In this document: positions 24,943-33,997 of the stretch, in pieces
Position numbering within the stretch: position 1 is the first letter of the stretch
How the letters are laid out: each line of letters starts with the position of its first letter
Source: Caryophanales bacterium
GTDB taxonomy: Bacteria; Bacillota; Bacilli; CAJFEE01
DNA length: 64,000 nucleotides
Assembly (NCBI GenBank): GCA_029256085.1
Contig: JAQSYP010000005.1
Location: forward strand, 124,001 to 188,000
Reading direction: 5' to 3'
Program-made: the position numbers and the translations under genes
Notes under the pieces: model-generated
Told to the model about the DNA's origin: nothing
The model's input: only the letters and a program-made list of their open reading frames with translations
Database searches by the model: none

Positions 24943-27432
24943 ATGGAAAAGAAGATTAAATTTTGGAACGTATTACCATATTTATTTATTTTTATTACTA
25001 TTATTTTAGCAGCTTATCTACAACAAATGCATAGCTCTACAGTACACAATGTTGTTTTTCATTACTATTTTGTGATTTTTAGTGCTGTAATTGCATTTGG
25101 AGTAGGTTGTTTAGCATACATAGAATCAAGTGAGAAAAATGAGCACAACATACTATATATATCAATGGGGTTTATCGGATTATCAATTATTTATTTGTTT
25201 CATGGTTTAGTTACACCTGGCAATGCTTTCTTCACCTTACCCAATAAAATACAACAATTAAACTTGTTTATTTTCTTTGGAGATTTAAGTCGCTTGTGGC
25301 TTGCGTTGATGTTAATGATGCAAGTATTAAGTTCAAAGGCGAATTCGAGTTCGATGAGCAATTATCGTTTATTGAAGTTATGTTTGGTCTCATTAGCAAT
25401 AATTTCAGCATGCTTACTTTTAATAAAGAACCCTGAATATATACCAGTATTAAAAGATGCACTTGGTCGTGATACATATACTTCAATTCTTATTAAAGTT
25501 ATCATTTTAGTATTTTTAGGTATAAGTATAATACATTATTATAGTGCTTATCGAATTGTTGCAAATATTCCTATTTTAACATTTATAGTTTCTATTTTTT
25601 TAGTTCTCGAGTCTGTTGTAATAATGCTTGTATCAAAACCTTGGGGCCCAAATTGGTGGTTAGGTCATAATTTCTTTTTTATGAGCTTTATCAGTTTTGG
25701 TATAGGGCTACTGATTAGCCGACGTAGATCTGAGAAGATACAGTTTTTTGATGTTAATGAGCAAATCGAGGTCTATGTTGATCAAATAAAAAGGTCAAAT
25801 CAGGAGATGGAAATATTAAATCAGGAACTACAGCTAGCAAGAGAATTTGCAGATGAAGCAAACCTATCCAAAAGTATGTTCTTAGCAAACATGAGTCACG
25901 AAATAAGAACTCCAATGAATGGTATGATCGGATTCCTTCAGCTACTAGACAGGACAGAACTTACAAAAATTCAAAGAGAGTATTTGATGGGAAGTATATC
26001 TTCTTCTAAAAATTTAATTAACTTGATTAATGACATTCTAGACTTCTCTAAGATTGAAGCGGGAAAACTATCGATGGAAAATATTAAGTTTAATCTAAGA
26101 AATACAGTAGAAGACACGATAGCAAATTTCAGACCCAAAGTTGAAGAGAAGAACTTGAAGTTATACTCATATATTCATTCAAATGTTCCAGAGGAAATGA
26201 CTGGTGATCCAGCACGATTAAAACAAATATTAATCAATCTAATTGGAAATGCTGTGAAATTTACCACAGAAGGTGGGATATCGGTCAAAATTGGTTTGGT
26301 CGAAGAAGAAAATAATATTGCAAAATTAAAGTTTGAAATTATTGATAGCGGAATAGGAATCAATGAAAAGGAAAGTAGAAAATTATTTAAGAAATTCTCA
26401 CAAGCATCTGCATCAATTTCAAGAGAGTACGGTGGTACTGGACTTGGTCTTGCGATAAGTAAAGAACTGGTGAATATGATGAACGGGAAAATTGGAGTTG
26501 AGAGTACCTTAGGAAATGGTTCAACATTTTACTTTACCGCTAAGTTTGAAATCGTAAGTAGAAATAATAAAAAGATTATAGACAACTCAACTAAACTAAG
26601 TCAGCTTAAGGCGTTAGTTGTGGGCATAAATGAAAATCTAATAACAACAACTAACTATTTAAATGAGATTGATGTGAAAGTAAGTACTACTGAACATTTT
26701 GATGAAGCAATTAATATACTTTCTATGTCTGCACGTAATAATAATATTTTTGATATTGTTATTATTGATAGTGATCAGTCTGGGGCAAGTACACTTGTAC
26801 AACACATAAAGAAATCACCGCTAATAAAAGATTCATTTATTCTAATGTTAAACACAGTTTCTCAAGATATAGATTCATGTAATACTAATTATGGATATTT
26901 ACATAAACCCGTTTGCAAAAATAAATTGCTAGATAATTTGTTTTTAGCATCTGAAAATAAATTTGAGATTATAAACAAGTCGAAAGTAAATGAAATTAGC
27001 TCTTTAGAATTGCTTAATATATTATTAGTAGAAGATAATATAGTTAATCAAAAGATAGTTGTGGAGATGCTTAAAATTAAGGGTTATTCTTGTGATGTAG
27101 CTGGCAACGGTGAAGAGGCATATGAATTATGCCTTATGAAAGACTATGATATTATTTTAATGGATTGCCAGATGCCGGTTATGGATGGGTATGAATGTAC
27201 TTCTAAAATTAGAAAGTTAAATGGTATTAAAAGTCAGGCTACAATTATTGCTTTGACTGCAAATGCGATGGAATCTGATCGGGAAAAGTGTCTAGATGCT
27301 GGTATGGATGAGTATATAAGCAAACCAATTAATTTTGATATTTTTTTTAGTATGATTGAAAAATACTCAAAACCAAGAAAAGGTAAACTGCTTTTGGACG
27401 ATAATGATAAAACACAAATCTATAATAGATAA
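24943..27432 (+). CDS. Membrane hybrid sensor histidine kinase
   Basis: Residues 1-265 hold about seven to eight membrane helices with short loops ([20 protein letters not shown] and [14 protein letters not shown] are typical), similar to MASE-type integral sensor domains. A coiled linker (about 280-305) leads to HisKA with [11 protein letters not shown] (phospho-acceptor His319), then HATPase_c with N box [10 protein letters not shown]1 DSGIGI and G2 [10 protein letters not shown]. Residues about 546-665 form a receiver-like fold without the acidic pocket, followed by a true receiver (about 684-805) with VEDN and phospho-Asp741 in [11 protein letters not shown]. It is a class I hybrid kinase needing an external HPt. 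Orphan, monocistronic; terminator at 27464. Confidence 0.92.
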   Translation: MEKKIKFWNVLPYLFIFITIILAAYLQQMHSSTVHNVVFHYYFVIFSAVIAFGVGCLAYIESSEKNEHNILYISMGFIGLSIIYLFHGLVTPGNAFFTLPNKIQQLNLFIFFGDLSRLWLALMLMMQVLSSKANSSSMSNYRLLKLCLVSLAIISACLLLIKNPEYIPVLKDALGRDTYTSILIKVIILVFLGISIIHYYSAYRIVANIPILTFIVSIFLVLESVVIMLVSKPWGPNWWLGHNFFFMSFISFGIGLLISRRRSEKIQFFDVNEQIEVYVDQIKRSNQEMEILNQELQLAREFADEANLSKSMFLANMSHEIRTPMNGMIGFLQLLDRTELTKIQREYLMGSISSSKNLINLINDILDFSKIEAGKLSMENIKFNLRNTVEDTIANFRPKVEEKNLKLYSYIHSNVPEEMTGDPARLKQILINLIGNAVKFTTEGGISVKIGLVEEENNIAKLKFEIIDSGIGINEKESRKLFKKFSQASASISREYGGTGLGLAISKELVNMMNGKIGVESTLGNGSTFYFTAKFEIVSRNNKKIIDNSTKLSQLKALVVGINENLITTTNYLNEIDVKVSTTEHFDEAINILSMSARNNNIFDIVIIDSDQSGASTLVQHIKKSPLIKDSFILMLNTVSQDIDSCNTNYGYLHKPVCKNKLLDNLFLASENKFEIINKSKVNEISSLELLNILLVEDNIVNQKIVVEMLKIKGYSCDVAGNGEEAYELCLMKDYDIILMDCQMPVMDGYECTSKIRKLNGIKSQATIIALTANAMESDREKCLDAGMDEYISKPINFDIFFSMIEKYSKPRKGKLLLDDNDKTQIYNR

Positions 27433-27463
27433 TGAACATTGAAAAAACCATTTAAGAAACTGG

Positions 27464-27492
27464 CTCCCTTTTACTTTTGAGGGAGTTTTTTT
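27464..27492 (+). terminator. Terminator after hybrid kinase
   Basis: CTCCCT pairs with AGGGAG (27464-27469 with 27480-27485), followed by seven T's. The rest of the 284-base gap to 27716 is AT-rich; TATAAT-like hexamers near 27610 and 27645 could be promoter parts. Confidence 0.75.
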
Positions 27493-27716
27493 AATTGTTA
27501 CTTGGTTATCAGTAGTTTATAGTACTAAATAATTCTTGTTATCAAGCATGATATTTGTAGATGCGCTCCCTTCAATAAATATTTTTTAATTTTCTTATTT
27601 AAATTTATTATAATGTAGACAAATAAACATATGTTTATGTTATAGTAATCGTAATAGAAATTGTGACGGAAAATGTAACTTCATGTTGAAATTGTGATGG
27701 TAGGAGGAATCTTGTT

Positions 27717-28616
27717 ATGAACGAATTTATTAATGAAGAAGAGCAGCGGCATATTGATAAACTGAAGGCATTTGAGAATATGTATGACTTCATGAGGTTT
27801 GTTGATCCTGTCAAAAAAAGAATTATAAATTTTACAGGTGATGAAATTAAAATCTCAAGTGATAGATGCTTCGACACATGGGAAAAAGGAAAGGTATGCA
27901 ATAACTGCGTTTCAATTAGAGCCTACAATGACAATCAAACATATGTGAAAATTGAGTATAGCACTAAACGAGTTTACATGGTTACAGCCATGCCTATTGA
28001 ACTTAATGATAGAAACATTGTTCTTGAAATAATGAAAGATGCAACAAAGAGTATTGTTATTGAGAATGTTGTAAGTAATAGTGTTGTTGAAATCCAAACG
28101 TTGATTGACCAGCTAAATGCAATAGCCTTAAGAGATGCTTTAACGGAAGGATATAATCGAAGGTTTATTAATGAAAGACTGCCAATCGATATTTTAGATG
28201 CAGTAATGAACGAAAAAAACTTAACATTAATTATGTGTGATTTAGACCGATTTAAAAATATAAACGATAATTATGGACATTTGGCAGGAGATAACGTCAT
28301 TAAAAGGTTTAATAAAATTATCGAGTTTTGTTTAAGGAAAAATGATGACTGGGTTGCTCGATTTGGAGGAGAAGAGTTTATTGTTTGCCTTAAAAATACT
28401 GATATCGAAAAGGCGTCACAAGTAGCTGAGAGGATTAGAAAAACATTAGAAGAAGAGTGTTTTTTATTTTCAGGCGAGATTATACGTGTAACGGCAAGTT
28501 TTGGAGTAGCTAGTCTTAATGAAGTCAAAGTTCCTAGTTTAGAGGGACTGATTGACTGTGCCGACAAAAAATTATATTTAGCTAAACATAGTGGAAGAAA
28601 TAGAGTGGAGAAGTAG
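27717..28616 (+). CDS. PAS-GGDEF diguanylate cyclase
   Basis: The N-terminal 115 residues look like a PAS-type sensor with a cysteine motif: RCFDTWEKGKVCNNCVSIRA, a Cys followed by CxxC, seen in many Firmicute sensor proteins and possibly a metal, heme or redox site. The GGDEF domain (about residues 130-298) has the catalytic GGEEF, MCDLDRFKNINDNYGHLAGD and the ending YLAKHSGRNRVE, all intact, so c-di-GMP synthesis is expected. An inhibitory RxxD site is not apparent. No membrane segment. AGGAGG lies before the ATG. The second c-di-GMP locus in the window. Confidence 0.92.
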   Translation: MNEFINEEEQRHIDKLKAFENMYDFMRFVDPVKKRIINFTGDEIKISSDRCFDTWEKGKVCNNCVSIRAYNDNQTYVKIEYSTKRVYMVTAMPIELNDRNIVLEIMKDATKSIVIENVVSNSVVEIQTLIDQLNAIALRDALTEGYNRRFINERLPIDILDAVMNEKNLTLIMCDLDRFKNINDNYGHLAGDNVIKRFNKIIEFCLRKNDDWVARFGGEEFIVCLKNTDIEKASQVAERIRKTLEEECFLFSGEIIRVTASFGVASLNEVKVPSLEGLIDCADKKLYLAKHSGRNRVEK

Positions 28617-28715
28617 TAACCTAAAAAAATTAGGTATATTGCCTTATATTGTTGAGATTGAAACAGTATTATTATTAAATGGTAGGTGTTAAACAATCAC
28701 ACAAGGGGTACTGCA

Positions 28716-29099
28716 ATGCTACTAGATGAATTAATTTCTAAGATTAATCAAAGTGTCGAAGAACTCGACTTTGTTACAACTAGAGTGTACATAGAAGAAA
28801 ATGTTAATATATTAAATGAAAATAAGAGTCTTCTTAAGAAAAATGCTAGAGATCTTTTAGAATTTATTAGTAAAAGACTTGATTCTGGCAAAGAACCTTT
28901 TAAAAGGCAAGAGTTAGCTATATTTAACGCTTTGAACAATTATGCCTTAAAGTTTGATTTAAGAGGATTGAAAGTCTGTGTTAGAGATAACGCGAAATTA
29001 TTAATGAGAGACGACGTAATATACTACCTAAATTCTGATGCGAAGATTTTACTCGAAGGAATGGGAGTTATTAAAAGCGAACAAATTATAAAAAGTTAA
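28716..29099 (+). CDS. Hypothetical helical protein
   Basis: This 127-residue all-helical, charged protein (LLDELISKINQSVEELDFVTTRVYIEENVNIL near the start, LKKNARDLLEFISKRL, then NNYALKFDLRGLKVCVRDN) has no signal or membrane segment. I choose the ATG at 28716 because AAGGGG lies seven bases upstream; the longer reading from 28686 has no site. I do not recognise the family, although similar small proteins seem common in Bacillaceae. It follows the diguanylate cyclase by about 100 bases and may share its transcript. A strong terminator ends it. Confidence 0.65.
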   Translation: MLLDELISKINQSVEELDFVTTRVYIEENVNILNENKSLLKKNARDLLEFISKRLDSGKEPFKRQELAIFNALNNYALKFDLRGLKVCVRDNAKLLMRDDVIYYLNSDAKILLEGMGVIKSEQIIKS

Positions 29100-29126
29100 T
29101 TTTAATAAAGCTTTCTTACAGATGTG

Positions 29127-29170
29127 CCCCATAAGTGTTAGGGAACGTACTAACATTTATGGGGTGTTTT
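29127..29170 (+). terminator. Terminator between orphan gene and gerB
   Basis: CCCCATAAGTGTTAG pairs with CTAACATTTATGGGG (29127-29141 with 29150-29164, one G-T), followed by TGTTTTG. It separates convergent genes. Confidence 0.8.
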
Positions 29171-29179
29171 GTATCTAAC

Positions 29180-30277
29180 TTAGGCACTACTACTATTGAG
29201 CTTTTTCTGTTTTAAATTATAAATAGTATAGATTATAAAAGGTAAAATTATAAAGTTAACTAGACATATGTATGTATAAATGTTCAAAAGGAAAAATAAA
29301 TCTAAAATTGTTTTAGATGCATAATAGGATGCTGCATAAACTAATGCGCTTATTAGAAAGACAATTGACTTAAGATATTTAACTCTCACCTCAAGCCCTC
29401 TTAATATTAGAAGTATTCCGTAGAAAGCTACTAGATATTTAATAGTCCATCCTCCAAGTACTTGAATCATTACGTAAAGCTCACCGAACTCTATAAATTC
29501 ATAATACGTTATTAGCTGAGTTTGTATTAGTTTTGGGAACGTTTGTGAAATCAATCGTTCAATTTCAAACGTTGCGATCAGTCCAGTTACACTAACTATT
29601 TGCATTTGTGCTAAAAATAAAAGTGCAATAAATGACCAAATCATCATCTTCTTTTTTGGTACGCCAAATTTATATTGAAATGGGAGTACTATAGATACAC
29701 TTCCGTACAAAGCTATCATTTTAATAACACTCAGAATAAAACCGGCATGTATTCCATCAGGGAAAATTGGAAACAAGTAATCATAATTTTTATACTTGGC
29801 AGTTAGTATAGCAAGATTGGTACCTAAAATAATGATTAATATAATTATTACTTTTGAAACAGATATAATAGCAACTATATCTTTAAGTAGCACGTAAATA
29901 AGTGGAATAATAAAAAATACTAGAAAGAACCATTTAGGTGTCTCAAGCAACATATTCTCGTGCATTGATGCTGCCTCTACAGATGCACATTCAATTAATG
30001 TTAAAAAAAGAGTACCGATAAATAATAATAGAAAAAACTTCCCCCAATTTTTGCCTAACGCAGTCTGATAAACTTCACTAATTTTTGGACGATTATTATT
30101 TTCAGATATATTAATAATATACAAATAAAAAATAGTCATAATAATTGATGCAAGAATTATTCCGACCCAACTCTCACGACCACCGTCCTGCAAATAGATT
30201 CTCGGATATGTTTTCAAAGACACGACAGATACCCCAAGAATAATTATTGCTAAATGCTTTGATGTAAATTTATCCAA
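29180..30277 (-). CDS. Spore germination permease, GerB type
   Basis: This 365-residue protein has ten predicted membrane helices in the pattern of GerB/GerAB proteins of the APC superfamily: an opening FTSKHLAIIILGVSVVS, LQDGGRESWVGIIL after helix 1, and a YLFPIFPDG loop mid-protein. These subunits bind germinants (amino acids, nucleosides or sugars) in the inner spore membrane. It is transcribed away from the gerA-gerC pair at 30400, with about 120 bases between the starts; in most Bacillus tricistronic loci the B gene lies between A and C on one strand. The substrate is not predictable by eye. Confidence 0.88.
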   Translation of the reverse strand: MDKFTSKHLAIIILGVSVVSLKTYPRIYLQDGGRESWVGIILASIIMTIFYLYIINISENNNRPKISEVYQTALGKNWGKFFLLLFIGTLFLTLIECASVEAASMHENMLLETPKWFFLVFFIIPLIYVLLKDIVAIISVSKVIIILIIILGTNLAILTAKYKNYDYLFPIFPDGIHAGFILSVIKMIALYGSVSIVLPFQYKFGVPKKKMMIWSFIALLFLAQMQIVSVTGLIATFEIERLISQTFPKLIQTQLITYYEFIEFGELYVMIQVLGGWTIKYLVAFYGILLILRGLEVRVKYLKSIVFLISALVYAASYYASKTILDLFFLLNIYTYICLVNFIILPFIIYTIYNLKQKKLNSSSA

Positions 30278-30399
30278 TTAAAGCCACTCCCTAAAAAAAT
30301 GAGTTTCCAATATTTGTAAATAAATGCTATGTGACTATTATTAACTGTTGATAGAATATTATTCTTGCCTTTCGCAAAACATAAGCATGGTGATGCTAA

Positions 30400-31815
30400 G
30401 TGAATAAAATTCAAATAGAAGATATTCAAAAAAGTTTAGAAAACAACTTTGATATTATCTACAGAGAAATCGAATGTACTAATGGTAAAATTTACGTTAT
30501 TTACGTAGAAGGTCTTGTTGATAAAAGTTTTGTTAGTGAATATATTGTTACACCACTCATCAGAAACCCTTCAATACTTCAGAGTAAGGATAAGGTTAGA
30601 CAAAGAGTAATAGTATCTTGTACAGCAGATGATGTTGAAAATACTGATGAAGCAATAATACATATTTTAAGCGGAAACACTGTTGTTTACTTTGATTATT
30701 TAAAAGAATCTATTTATTGTGAAACAAAGGGTTTTTCTAGAAGATCAATTGAAACACCGATTACTGAAGCTGTAATTAAAGGTCCTAGAGCTGGATTTAA
30801 TGAGACTTTTCAAGATAATATTGCTTCTCTAAGAAGAAGAATAATTAGTCCAAAACTAAAAATAGAAACTTTTACTGTAGGGAGAGAATCCCATACAACA
30901 ACTGCAATTATATATATTGAAGGGAAGGCACCGGTTGAACTAATAGACTTTGTAAAAAAAGCCATAAAAGATGTAGATAAAAAAGATAAAAGTGGATTCA
31001 TTTTTACAGCAAATTATTTTGAAGAAGAATTAAAAAGTAAAAACACTTTCTTTGATACGATAGGCTATACAGAAAAACCAGACGTATTAGCATCAAAAAT
31101 AGCGGAGGGAAGAGTTGCGATATTGGTAGACGGTGATCCATTTGTGGTTACAGCACCATATTTTTTTATAGAAAACTTTCAGACTAGTGATGATTATAAT
31201 CTGAATAAGATGATGGGGAATATGGGACGAGTGTTAAGGTGGCTTGCATTTATAATTGCAACATTCATGCCAGGAATTTATTTAGCTCTCATTACATATC
31301 ACTTTCGCCTTGTACCGACGATTTATCTATTTAAACTAGCAACATTCAGAGCAGGAGTACCAGTACCCACCGTAGTTGAACTAATATATATGTCTATTTT
31401 TTTTCAGATAATACGTGAGGCAGGAATACGACTTCCACAACCGATAGGACCGACATTAAGTATTGTTGGGGCACTAATTCTCGGAGAAGCAACGGTAGCT
31501 TCGGGAATTGCGTCACAAATAACCGTTGTCGTTGTAGCTATTAGTTCAATAACTTCATATTTATTACCGAAAATTTATTCGGGAGTATTTGTATGGAATA
31601 TGGTACTTATCATATTCGCTAGCTTTTTAGGATTACCAGGATATTTCATGGGTTGCACTCTTTTATTGGCACATTTGGCAGGATTAACTTCGTGTGGATA
31701 TCCATATCTATATCCAGTTGGAACGCGAAAACTACTTAAATACGATGATGCTTTTTTAAGAGGCGATTTAACAAAAATATCATCATCAATATTTGTTGAG
31801 GAGACTCAGAAATGA
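30400..31815 (+). CDS. Spore germination protein, GerA type
   Basis: This 471-residue protein has an N-terminal soluble domain of about 270 residues, which includes PFVVTAPYFFIENFQTSDDY near its end and the cue RVAILVDGDP that marks the end of the GerA N-domain. A C-terminal membrane region of four to five helices contains REAGIRLPQPIGPTLSIVGALILGEA, the family hallmark. GerA subunits oligomerise in the inner spore membrane and release cations on germinant binding. GTG start, with a GGTGAT site six bases upstream. The stop overlaps the gerC-type ATG by four bases. The gerB-type partner is divergent. Confidence 0.92.
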   Translation: MNKIQIEDIQKSLENNFDIIYREIECTNGKIYVIYVEGLVDKSFVSEYIVTPLIRNPSILQSKDKVRQRVIVSCTADDVENTDEAIIHILSGNTVVYFDYLKESIYCETKGFSRRSIETPITEAVIKGPRAGFNETFQDNIASLRRRIISPKLKIETFTVGRESHTTTAIIYIEGKAPVELIDFVKKAIKDVDKKDKSGFIFTANYFEEELKSKNTFFDTIGYTEKPDVLASKIAEGRVAILVDGDPFVVTAPYFFIENFQTSDDYNLNKMMGNMGRVLRWLAFIIATFMPGIYLALITYHFRLVPTIYLFKLATFRAGVPVPTVVELIYMSIFFQIIREAGIRLPQPIGPTLSIVGALILGEATVASGIASQITVVVVAISSITSYLLPKIYSGVFVWNMVLIIFASFLGLPGYFMGCTLLLAHLAGLTSCGYPYLYPVGTRKLLKYDDAFLRGDLTKISSSIFVEETQK

Positions 31816-32942
31816 TAACGCGAAAGATAAGTATAATAATAATTTGTATAATAACTTTACTTTCAGGCTGCTACAATTATAAAGATATTGATGAAGTAAT
31901 TTTCACAACAGCAATTCTGTTAGATGAAAACGAGAAAGGTAACATAGATGCATATCAGGAATTATTCAGAGCTAAAAGAGGATTCGGTCAAGAGTTAGGC
32001 AAAGAAGTAAAATTGTATTATAAAGCAACAGGAAAAACAGCCTTCGAAGCCCTAATGGATACGTCACTTAATGCCTCAGAGGAAATTGATGACTCTCAAA
32101 TAAAAGCGCTAATATTTTCAGAAAAAGCCGCCAAGAACGGTCTAGGAAAATATACGGATTATTTTGTTAGAAGTCAAAAACCAACAGTAAGAATGTATAT
32201 GTTTATCTATGAAGGAGATAATCCGAAAGATTTCATTAATATTAGTACTCCTGAAGAAGAATTTCTAGGATTATTTCTTCACAGCATGATGATTGCAAAT
32301 AATGATTTAATTCATCTTCAATCACTACGTTTAAACGAATTTAGGAATGAAAAGAATCTAGGAAGTAAAATAGCACTTATTCCAATAATTCAAAAGACAG
32401 ATAAAGAATCAAAGAAAATCGAAATTGAAGGTGCTGCTATCATTAAGGGAGATAAGATGGTAGCGAGGATTTCTAAGTCTGATTTAATGTCATATAGATT
32501 GGCTACAGTAAACGGGATTTTTGGACACATAATTGTGGAACGACCTGATGATCATAAAGGCTATGTAACGTTAAGGATAATAGATAGTAAAGTTAGCTTT
32601 TCAATAAAATATGACGGAAAAAATATAATTATAAATAAAAATGTGGAAATAGCTTCATCATTAGTTTCCTCACAATATGACGAGTTCAACTATAATCAGC
32701 AACTTAGAGAAAAAATACAAAATAGAGCAGAAAAGCAAATAGCAAAAAAATGTTCTGATGTTTTCTATAAGTTTCAAAAAAAGGATATTGATTTATATAA
32801 CATCACAAGAAAAGTTGAAACAGAATATCCTCATCTTATTAAGAAAAAGAACCAGGACGAATTGTTAAACATGATGAAAATAGGAAAGGTTAATGTTAGT
32901 GTTAATATTCTAGGAAGTAATAATCATATCGAAAAGAAATAA
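31812..32942 (+). CDS. Ger(x)C family spore germination lipoprotein
   Basis: This 376-residue protein has a lipoprotein signal (ISIIIICIITLLSGC, lipobox LLSGC with Cys20) followed by YNYKDIDE, the conserved GerC start. The three-domain GerC body follows, with YYKATGKTAFEALMD and IKALIFSEKAAKNGLGKYTDYFVR. The protein would be lipid-anchored on the outer face of the inner spore membrane, where GerC is required for receptor assembly. The ATG overlaps the GerA stop (ATGA), so A and C are translationally coupled. A strong terminator follows immediately. Confidence 0.92.
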   Translation: MITRKISIIIICIITLLSGCYNYKDIDEVIFTTAILLDENEKGNIDAYQELFRAKRGFGQELGKEVKLYYKATGKTAFEALMDTSLNASEEIDDSQIKALIFSEKAAKNGLGKYTDYFVRSQKPTVRMYMFIYEGDNPKDFINISTPEEEFLGLFLHSMMIANNDLIHLQSLRLNEFRNEKNLGSKIALIPIIQKTDKESKKIEIEGAAIIKGDKMVARISKSDLMSYRLATVNGIFGHIIVERPDDHKGYVTLRIIDSKVSFSIKYDGKNIIINKNVEIASSLVSSQYDEFNYNQQLREKIQNRAEKQIAKKCSDVFYKFQKKDIDLYNITRKVETEYPHLIKKKNQDELLNMMKIGKVNVSVNILGSNNHIEKK

Positions 32943-32943
32943 A

Positions 32944-32982
32944 AAAATGAGTTCAAAGCTAATCGTTTTGAACTCATTTTTA
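32944..32982 (+). terminator. Terminator of gerA-gerC
   Basis: AAAATGAGTTCAAA pairs with TTTGAACTCATTTT (32944-32957 with 32967-32980, one mismatch or none), with further T-rich sequence after it. Confidence 0.85.
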
Positions 32983-33010
32983 AATTGAAATTATTTTTTA
33001 AAAAACATTA

Positions 33011-33041
33011 TTGACATTAACGCTACGTCAATGTGTATTGT
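33011..33041 (+). promoter_or_regulatory. MerR-type promoter and operator
   Basis: A -35 TTGACA (33011-33016) and a -10 TATTGT (33036-33041) are 19 bases apart, the long spacer typical of MerR-activated promoters. TTGAC (33011) and GTCAA (33027) form a dyad in the spacer. It lies just upstream of the TipAS-type MerR gene, suggesting autoregulation. Confidence 0.7.
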
Positions 33042-33063
33042 TAAGTTATCAGGAGGTGAAATC

Positions 33064-33825
33064 ATGGAGTATACAGTTCAGAAGCTTGGAGAAATCGCTG
33101 GTGTTAGTACTAGAACATTAAGATATTATGATGAGTTTGGAATTCTTAAGCCGGCAAGAATTAACTCGTCAGGATATAGGATATATGGGAAAGCAGAAGT
33201 AGATACGTTACAGCAGATTCTTTTTTATAGGGAGCTTGGGGTAAAGCTAGAAACTATAAAAGAGATTGTCACATCACCAACCTTTGATGGAGCCAATGCT
33301 TTAAAAGAGCATCGTGATAAGCTTCTTGAAAAAAAGCAGCAATTGGATTTGTTAATTGAAAACGTAGACAGAACAATTGCTCAAAAGGAAGGGAGAATTT
33401 CAATGTCAGATAAAGATAAATTCAATGGCTTCAAACAAAAATTAGTTGAAGACAACGAGGCTAAGTACGGTAAGGAAATAAGAGATAAATACGGTGATGA
33501 GACGGTAATTAAGTCTAATCAAAAAGTGCTTAACATGACAGAAGAAGAACACGCTAAAATTACAAAACTAGCAAATGATATTATGGAGACTCTAGCTGAA
33601 GCTATTAAGACTGGGGATCCAGCAGGTGAACTTGCTCAAAAAGCGGCAGATTTACACAGACAATGGCTTTGTTTCTATTGGAATGAATATTCGAAGGAAG
33701 CTCATGCAGGTCTAGCTCAAATGTATGTAGATGATCCTAGATTTACTGCATACTACGACGTGAAACAACCTGGAACTGCTGAGTTTTTAAGAGATGCGAT
33801 TTTTATTTACACTAGAAAAAAATAA
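33064..33825 (+). CDS. MerR family regulator with TipAS effector domain
   Basis: This 253-residue protein has a MerR N-terminal winged helix (YTVQKLGEIAGVSTRTLRYYDEFGIL, then SSGYRIYGKAEVDTLQQILFYRELG) and a coiled-coil linker (about residues 75-120). A C-terminal TipAS domain follows, with AADLHRQWLCFYW and HAGLAQMYVDDPRFTAYYD. Homologues such as Mta and TipA recognise drugs, including thiopeptides, with this domain and activate multidrug transporters. The upstream promoter has a 19-base spacer with an inverted repeat. ATG 33064 has AGGAGGTGA 6 bases before; an in-frame upstream start at 33031 lies within the promoter area. Confidence 0.92.
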   Translation: MEYTVQKLGEIAGVSTRTLRYYDEFGILKPARINSSGYRIYGKAEVDTLQQILFYRELGVKLETIKEIVTSPTFDGANALKEHRDKLLEKKQQLDLLIENVDRTIAQKEGRISMSDKDKFNGFKQKLVEDNEAKYGKEIRDKYGDETVIKSNQKVLNMTEEEHAKITKLANDIMETLAEAIKTGDPAGELAQKAADLHRQWLCFYWNEYSKEAHAGLAQMYVDDPRFTAYYDVKQPGTAEFLRDAIFIYTRKK

Positions 33826-33838
33826 TCAAAAAAGTTTC

Positions 33839-33874
33839 AAAAAGACGATTGGTTTTTAATACAATCGTCTTTTT
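33839..33874 (+). terminator. Terminator of the MerR gene
   Basis: AAAGACGATTG pairs with CAATCGTCTTT (33841-33851 with 33862-33872) and more A/T pairs at the base. T's follow. Confidence 0.85.
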
Positions 33875-33882
33875 ACTTCTTA

Positions 33883-33921
33883 TTTTTAAAAAGACTTGGC
33901 TTTTGTAAAGTTTATTTTTTG
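33883..33921 (+). repeat. Remnant resembling the tail of family A repeats
   Basis: TTTTTAAAAAGACTTGGC and AAAGTTTATTTTTT resemble the conserved tail of copies A1-A3, without the main hairpin. It may be a decayed copy or chance in AT-rich DNA. Confidence 0.35.
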
Positions 33922-33997
33922 TACTATAACAAAAACAATATAATAAATTTGTAGAATTTTGTATAATTAAGATAACTAGCTTTGAGGAGGAAATAAT

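Noticed and set aside
27600-27716. c-di-GMP riboswitch before the cyclase gene
   Set aside because: I searched for the conserved GEMM core and adjacent hairpins and did not see them.
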